This document shows positions 58,191-64,000 of a stretch of DNA of 64,000 nucleotides, piece after piece (position 1 is the stretch's first letter; each line of letters opens with the position of its first letter). The position numbers were made by a program, and so were the translations under genes. Below the pieces are notes generated by a model. The model made no database searches, was not told the origin of the DNA, and was given only the letters and a program-made list of their open reading frames with translations. The stretch comes from Cryptomeria japonica. Lineage: Eukaryota; Streptophyta; Pinopsida; Cupressales; Cupressaceae. The DNA is taken from the NCBI RefSeq assembly GCF_030272615.1, contig NC_081409.1, forward strand, positions 470,574,573-470,638,572. Direction: 5' to 3'.

Positions 58191-59384
58191 TTATGCAAAG
58201 GATTGGATAGGATGTATGTAAGGATGTAAAATAGGTGTTGGATAATTCATGGGATGTTGGAATACTTGTGCATGAGTGGAGGAAAATATTGGCAAGATCA
58301 ACATTGGCACACGCCTTGAGGGGTGGTGGAGTGATGGAGGAAAAGAGGATTTCGGATTTTGAGATTTTGATGGAGGAGTGGTTATGGATTTTGGGACATA
58401 AGGACCCAAAAAGGATGAAGGGTGTGATGGAGGAATGAAGGAAGCCTTTGGAATAGAAATTTTGGATGCCAAAAATGATTTTTCTTTGGGATGCAATGCT
58501 TCAATGAGAAATTTGGGAATCCACATTGCTCTTGATTTTCTCTCCTTTGTGGTTCTTTGGAATGAATTGCTTCTATGAGCAACTTATGAACCCACATGGT
58601 TTTGTTTTTTTGCTTTTAGATCAATTTTTTATTTCTTTTTACTTGTCTTTTAGATGAGACATGTTGATCCTTAGATGTATGTAGCTTTTTAAACTAAGGG
58701 ATTTTATGCTTGGAATCCAAATTGCTTCCAAGATAAATTGGATTCATGGATGTATAAATTATATGAAGGTATATTGGATGGGCTAATGTAGGTAGATGGT
58801 TGTAAGGTCCTCAAATATGTGTGCCTTTGTTGATCTTGATTTAAAATAGGGTAAATGGATTGTGAGCTACATGTGATATGGATAGTGGATGGAGGAATAT
58901 AAGGACCCAATACGGATGGGAGGGATGAAGAGGGATGTGTATTCTTCGATTTAGATGGAGGGAAGTGAGATTTAGTAGGGATACCAACATCTTGAGAGTG
59001 AGGTGTGTAGTTGAGGTCATGATAATAAAGATTTTATTTGATATGGAGGGCTTCTAATATGCCTTGTTCGTGTAAGCCTAACCCTTTTCCTTGATAATGC
59101 ATGCTTTGACAAATATTTTTACCACTGATATAATTATTACTTTTAAAACAAGATGAAATTCCATTTTGAGGGGAATACGGTACAAAAGGAATGACAAACT
59201 CATAGAGTAAATCAGACTGAATGAAAGTAGAGGAACCCATGTGATGTGTAGGGCGTTCAAGAGTAAAATGGGTGGAGTCAATGGAATATTAAGGAAGATT
59301 AGGACCATGAGGAAGATTAGGAGGGATGATGGGATATTGAGGTGGATTGGGATCATGAGGGAGATTAGAAGGGACAATGGGATT
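58191..59384 (-). pseudogene. C-terminal part of a Ser/Pro-rich family ORF
   Basis: Homologous to the C-terminal part of the ORF at 9168-12052. MGSSTFIQSDLLYEF (from 59240), the SILG/FLGPYVPKS-type repeats, MWIPKFLIEALHPKE and the ending LHPYIHPIQSFA (58191) find counterparts in the other copy in the same order. Frameshifts and stops occur around 58530-59030. The left limit is the shared stop position; the right limit is the LTR insertion at 59385. Retention of the same protein pattern in two diverged copies indicates the ORF was once translated and selected. Function unknown. Confidence 0.75.
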
Positions 59385-61040
59385 GTAATGCCTGCCAAAA
59401 TACCCCAGAGAAACTAAACACCTAACGTGCAAATGGAGATTAAAAAAAATTAATTAATGTCTAATAACAACTAGTGTGACACATAACATCTCCATCTAAC
59501 TAAATTCATAAACCATTTATCCATTATGAACATACATAATTACGCATTTCATAAATTAACTCAAGTGGAAATAACATAATATCATTAACTTTTCCCTAGG
59601 GTACTTAAACATCATTACTTGATTAACTGCCTTAATGATATATTACTCACAAGATAAGCATATTCCATCTTGATTAATGCATCATATTTAATTTCCTAAC
59701 CATGAGATATGCAACCTACCAAATTATCTATCCATATTGATATGCATGCCATTATACCATTCTACTAGCATATTTCATTCCTACTTTAAAATGCAAGACA
59801 AACCTATAATCCTACATTCATTTTATGCACCAAATCCAAATATGTTTCAACCCAACATTTCATATCTACATGCTCTTTTCCTTTTCATGATAATGCAATC
59901 CTAATGCATAGATATGTTCCATCTTTACTAATCTAGTTAATCCTTTCTAACATAATCATTTCTTACTCTATGAACATTCTTCTTCTAAGGTTACTTTACA
60001 TTCTAACTTGCTTTCTAAACATTCCATAAAGTTAATACAATTAAACCATAATGCAAATTCAATTCTATTTCAACCATAACCATTTTAATTCTAAGATACA
60101 TCGATCACATCCTAACAATAATACAATTACATCCCCAATGTCTCATTACAATGTATACCATAGTCCCAATTCCAACTACAATCCATCTTACAATTACAAG
60201 TACATAAAATACATCATGAGCATAGCTCTTCCTACTACAAGATTCCAAGTACTACATACAAGAATATTACACGTATTCCATCATGTTCATTACATAAATC
60301 TGCTACAAGGTACGGCCCTAATCATCATTAAGAAGTATCCACATCCACGCATGAAGAATCCAAGAGAACATCCCAATGGCTAAAAAGGACCAACCACCTG
60401 GCCATGTGGAACCAAAGGAACCACCCCTCATGCTAGGAGATGACACAAGGTCCCAACACACACTCTAGACCTAAGATGACACCCTAACCAAAGAGACCAA
60501 CCACACAAGAACACTCATGCAAGAACCCACACATACAACAAGAATGAACCCCTAGAGGCATATAACTCATCAAGTCATAAATGCATCCAATAAGGCATAT
60601 TCATAAATCATCAAGGGGAAACATGTAGGAGTGGAGTGTCATCACATGATATCCTCATAACATAATAACATAAGGCACTAGCCTGATAGACATGTGGAAC
60701 CATCTCAACCTATGAGAGACCAAAGGATATTATATTACCATCTTCACAACCTCATTCTTATCCTAAAACATCCTCCCTAGGACTAAGACATGAGGCTCAA
60801 ATCAATTGTTATCTTATTAATGTACTAGCTACACAACCCATTAATTATTAGGTTATCACTTATTTAAAGATCATGGTAAACTCCCAATGTGCCCTAGTGG
60901 TCTAGACTTCATGCATCCTTACAAGGAACTTCATGCAAGCCTATCTCTCATGACCCCGGTCATCACATGGAAGCTCACTCCCCCTAATATGGCCCAAACA
61001 ATAAATACAACAAGAGGCTCATAATAACAATCAAATCTGG

Positions 61041-61166
61041 TACAACCTGAGTTGTCCTACTAGTGGAGAACTTGTGCTCTTGAAAGAGAGGTCACAAGTT
61101 CAAATCCCATAAGGGGGTAGGGTATGCACACCTTATCGACTTAGGCCCATTACCTATCAAAAAAAA
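61041..61166 (+). mobile_element. tRNA-type SINE with target duplication
   Basis: About 115 bp plus a poly(A) tail, flanked by AACAATCAAATCTGG (61026-61040) and AACAATCAAATTTGG (61167-61181), a 15-bp target duplication with one mismatch. CAAGTTCAAATCCC at about 61096-61109 fits a Pol III B box. A weak A box (CTGAGTTGTCC or TAGTGG region) lies 45-50 bp upstream. SINEs are mobilised by LINE machinery; none is visible here. Confidence 0.88.
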
Positions 61167-61564
61167 AACAATCAAATTTGGAATCATAATCATCATACAA
61201 CATACACATACATGGTCATCCAAAGGTCATAAAGACAAATAAAAATCAAGAACCTCATAGCATAAAAAATGTATCAATAAGATACCCAAATCTGCTCATC
61301 AAATGAAATAAATAACAACAACAAGGCATATCAACTTGTTGGAATGAGCACAATAAATAACTCTCTCTACCATGGCTTCTCAACATGACAGAGGCATAAA
61401 TCCATCATAAAGATAACATAGAAGCAAAAACCATGAAAGATTCATCAAATCAATCAAATTCTCAATATGGAAAATCATCAATAAACATCTGAAAAGCCTC
61501 TGGTACAAAATCATATTTGAAAAACTCAACCAAAAAATCAAACTGAGCAAAAAGCTAGAAATCC

Positions 61565-61745
61565 ACATATTAGCGCATATGATATTTAGTCTAGCGCATT
61601 TGACTATTTATTCAACGCATATGATAAATCCTTAAGCGCATATGACCAATAATTTAGCGCATACAAATAATAGAATAGCACATATGAATAATTCTATAGC
61701 GCATATGATCAGTTCTATAATGCATACTACCATTGTTTTATTGCA
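61565..61745. repeat. AGCGCATATGA-like short repeat array in the LTR
   Basis: Nine or so imperfect copies of AGCGCATATGA on the plus strand at about 20-bp spacing, separated by AT-rich filler. GCGCATATG is partly palindromic. Confidence 0.75.
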
Positions 61746-63900
61746 TGACTCGGAGAACAAAAAATATGGAAAACAGTAAAATTACGAATCTAAATTAAAA
61801 ATCAAGGGAAATTTTCAAAGTCTCGAAACCAACTAAATAAGTGACGCCTAGACAAGACGAAATGAGAGCAACAAACAGAACTCAAATCCATAAATATATG
61901 AAGGAGAAAATGCAATCCAAACATAAGAGATCTCCTTCCATAATACACAGAAAACTTAATACAGAGAATTCAAACCAAGACTAAGTCACTTTCTCCAGAC
62001 AAAACCACACTTAAGAACCACAAAGAATACCATATAGAATCAATTAAAGACAAGGGAAACAAAGATTAACTCTTTGTGAGCTTCCTTCGTGGCAGTGCCC
62101 ATCCAAAGAACTCACAGGAGTAATCCCAAAGTCACAAATAAACCCAAAATTGTTGGGTACAACCAACTTTCTCCAAAGATCCTTCAAGCCATGCTACACT
62201 GGGAAATCCAAAAGCCGAGTTTCAAACAATAGGAATTGCATAGAGTCATGCGTTCACGGCAACACTTCCAGCCAATGAAAGCAAAGTATTTTTCACCAAG
62301 CCCTATAGTTCAACTTTATATTTAAATCTATGCACATAAATATTTCTCCAAAACTATAGTATAAACTATATAAGAAATCTTTTCCCCAAATAAAAACCCA
62401 AAACCAGCAATTTCTGTAGACATGGAGAATACACATAAATAAAATAATCCTTGCAAAAGACAAAAGCTCTCACTGGAATTCGAAGTAATGGAAGAAATTT
62501 GACAAAGAGCTCCAAATCCAAATTCAAATCACAAGCTCTAGCAATCCAACCAATCATGCCAAAATCCAAATGTTGCAGAAAAATCTCCTAGAATGGTAAT
62601 CCCGCTACAAGCCTAGACTACCCAATAAAAGAAATCAAAAGAAAAAACCCTAGCCAATGAAAATAAACCAAAATATAATATTTTCTACCAACCCCATGTT
62701 AGGTTACTTATATATTTTCCATTTCAAATTCAACCAATGAGAATGGAGGGTAGGTAGAAATAACACAAAATCTTCTTATACAACTAAGTGGGAAGATATT
62801 ATTATTTTATTCAAATGTGCTCATACACTCCCACTAATAAATAAAGTCCACTATATAAATAAAACTTAAGCCATATATAAATAAATAAATCAAATAGGGA
62901 AATTAAAACCAAAAGCTCGTAAATAAATAAAAAGCCAAATAATTATTAAATATCAAATGAATTGTTTTACCATAGGCAAATAAATAAATAATTAAATACC
63001 AATAAAGATTAAACCACCAATATTTAAATAAATATTAAACAATAAATACCAAATAAATATTAAAATCACACAAAATAATTAAACTTAAAATATCAAATAA
63101 TTAAATACTCAAGGCCAATAAATTAAATACATTAAAATGAGCATTATTAATTATAAATCACACATCAAGAATCACATAGTTAATCTAAACATAACCAAAT
63201 AAATCAGTCATCTCTAAACATACTCACAATACTAAAAAAGATCAAACTCACTAATTGACGTGGCGAATTAAGCCAAGATGCTTACGAAACATGGTGAGCA
63301 CCTTAGACCTAGAGTATGTGTAGGGAACTCTTGTCATCTCTGGACCACAAGCCATTAGAATTAAAGACACGCTCAGACCTGTGAAGCCAGGTGGAGTCGA
63401 TGTCTGGTACCTACAAGATCCTGCAACCACAAAATAATGATACAACATATGCATATATCTCATAACAGACAAGTGATAGGGAATCGTGACGGCACATCCC
63501 GCTCACAATAAGTGATGTGACATCCTCCCTCTCACAAAGGCAAATCATACAATAATTAAACACATCTCATCATGTGTAGCCATGAAATAGGGTTAGCATA
63601 ATCATAATCAACATCAAATCCATGATCATCATAATCTATCAATGATCCATCACATAGTAAGCATATGAAATCATCACATACATATATCCATCAAATCACA
63701 TGATCAATAATGATATTATCAACATCTATATATATCATCAAAATAGCATATGTCCAATAGCGTCTAACATCAATAGTAAATAACTGAAACACATGAGTAA
63801 TCATCATCCAAATCATTAAATATAGTCTAGATAAGTCTATCAAACATAGAATAATATTCAACTCTAGTCAGAATAGGTCAAATAAAGGGTGGACACTACA

Positions 63901-63914
63901 TCCTCCCCCCCTTT
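63901..63914 (-). promoter_or_regulatory. Polypurine tract of the chromovirus
   Basis: The minus strand reads AAAGGGGGGGAGGA before TGTAGTGTCCACCC, the LTR start. Confidence 0.9.
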
Positions 63915-63922
63915 GCCTAGGC

Positions 63923-64000
63923 TTACTCTTGGAAGCCTGAGAACAAATAGGGGTATATCTCTCTCATATGTGTTGCATCCTCCCATGTAGCTAAAGAATC
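63923..64000 (-). CDS. Chromovirus pol C-terminus (chromodomain end), partial
   Basis: Twenty-five codons on the minus strand entering from the right edge, ending with TAA at 63925-63923. They read ATWEDATHMREIYPYLF and a short tail. This is the end of the integrase C-terminal chromodomain of plant chromoviruses, whose consensus has ATWE followed by YPYLF. The chromodomain directs integration into marked chromatin. The gene is cut by the window edge; this short piece is intact, and integrity of the rest cannot be judged. The long LTR suggests a Tekay-like lineage, which is an inference. Confidence 0.85.
   Translation of the reverse strand, partial: DSLATWEDATHMREIYPYLFSGFQE

Larger units (their letters stand above)
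56400..59384 (-). mobile_element. Fragment of the Gln/Ser/Pro-ORF element family
   Basis: Minus-strand sequence colinear with about 7560-10240 of the nested element: the GAACCATCATCGCTCC block (56430), the T-rich array (56880-57260), the block around 57551-57865, the paired motif at 57844-57904 and the ORF C-terminus. It is cut at 59384 by the chromovirus LTR, and its polypurine tract and LTR are not visible on the left. It is more diverged than the 5489 copy. Confidence 0.8.
59385..63900 (-). repeat. 3' LTR of a minus-strand chromovirus, 4.5 kb
   Basis: On the plus strand it begins TGTAATGCCTGCC after GGGAT and ends GGACACTACA, next to a polypurine tract. At 4,516 bp it is long, in line with the solo LTR at 24408. 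No retroviral coding sequence is inside. It contains a SINE (61041-61166) and a short repeat array (61565-61745). Confidence 0.88.

Noticed and set aside
60051-60383. ORF of 110 codons in the chromovirus LTR
   Set aside because: Asn/Tyr/His-rich composition typical of AT-rich non-coding DNA; it lies inside an LTR.
61041-61166. Possible tRNA gene
   Set aside because: Only a B-box-like element and no cloverleaf; poly(A) tail and target duplication identify it as a SINE.

Overview
This window is plant nuclear DNA from a very repeat-rich, probably very large genome. A gymnosperm is my best guess, but the sequence does not prove it. I see no host gene, no rRNA, no convincing tRNA gene, and no bacterial or organellar gene. 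Almost everything is LTR retrotransposon: decayed Ty3/gypsy, Ty1/copia and chromovirus copies, non-autonomous relatives, solo LTRs and one SINE. Most reading frames carry stops and frameshifts.

Layout. 1-4100: tail of a plus-strand Tat-type Ty3/gypsy element (RNase H, a second RNase H, integrase, 3' UTR, polypurine tract, 3' LTR). 4123-17830: pol of a second plus-strand Tat-type element, cut inside reverse transcriptase by a complete minus-strand element at 5489-15357. That insertion has a 5-bp target duplication, two LTRs, a primer-binding-site candidate and a polypurine tract, but encodes only a Gln/Ser/Pro-rich protein. 17831-24407: a decayed plus-strand ORF of about 1,200 codons of unknown function, then a 373-bp tandem duplication. 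24408-28973: a 4.57-kb solo LTR, with target duplication, that split the second duplicate and holds a hairpin-forming GC-rich minisatellite. 29460-30674: a minus-strand copia solo LTR. 31560-36900: plus-strand Tat-family remnants with an antisense plant-mobile-domain (PMD) pseudogene. 37425-40400: 3' end of a minus-strand Ty3/gypsy element. 41941-42560: an array of about 72-bp units. 43437-54713: a copia element with its middle deleted, holding a minus-strand non-autonomous relative (coiled-coil plus zinc-knuckle Gag-like ORF and a second unknown ORF). 54714-59384: a chromovirus LTR fragment, then a fragment of the Gln/Ser/Pro ORF family. 59385-64000: the 3' LTR (4.5 kb) and pol end of a minus-strand chromovirus that runs off the window; its LTR contains a tRNA-type SINE.

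How the parts relate. Two helper/parasite pairs can be read from shared termini. The non-autonomous element at 5489-15357 and the Tat-type element before 3087 share the polypurine tract, LTR start and a 3' UTR motif. The non-autonomous element at 45850-52561 shares polypurine tracts and primer-binding site with the copia element it sits in. The most interesting material is the coding content of these non-autonomous elements (9168-12052; 47395-51560), the antisense PMD gene, the unknown ORF at 19203-22909, the chimeric LTR at 5489-7167, and the 3' UTR motif repeated in four elements. Boundaries given as approximate were set by eye.
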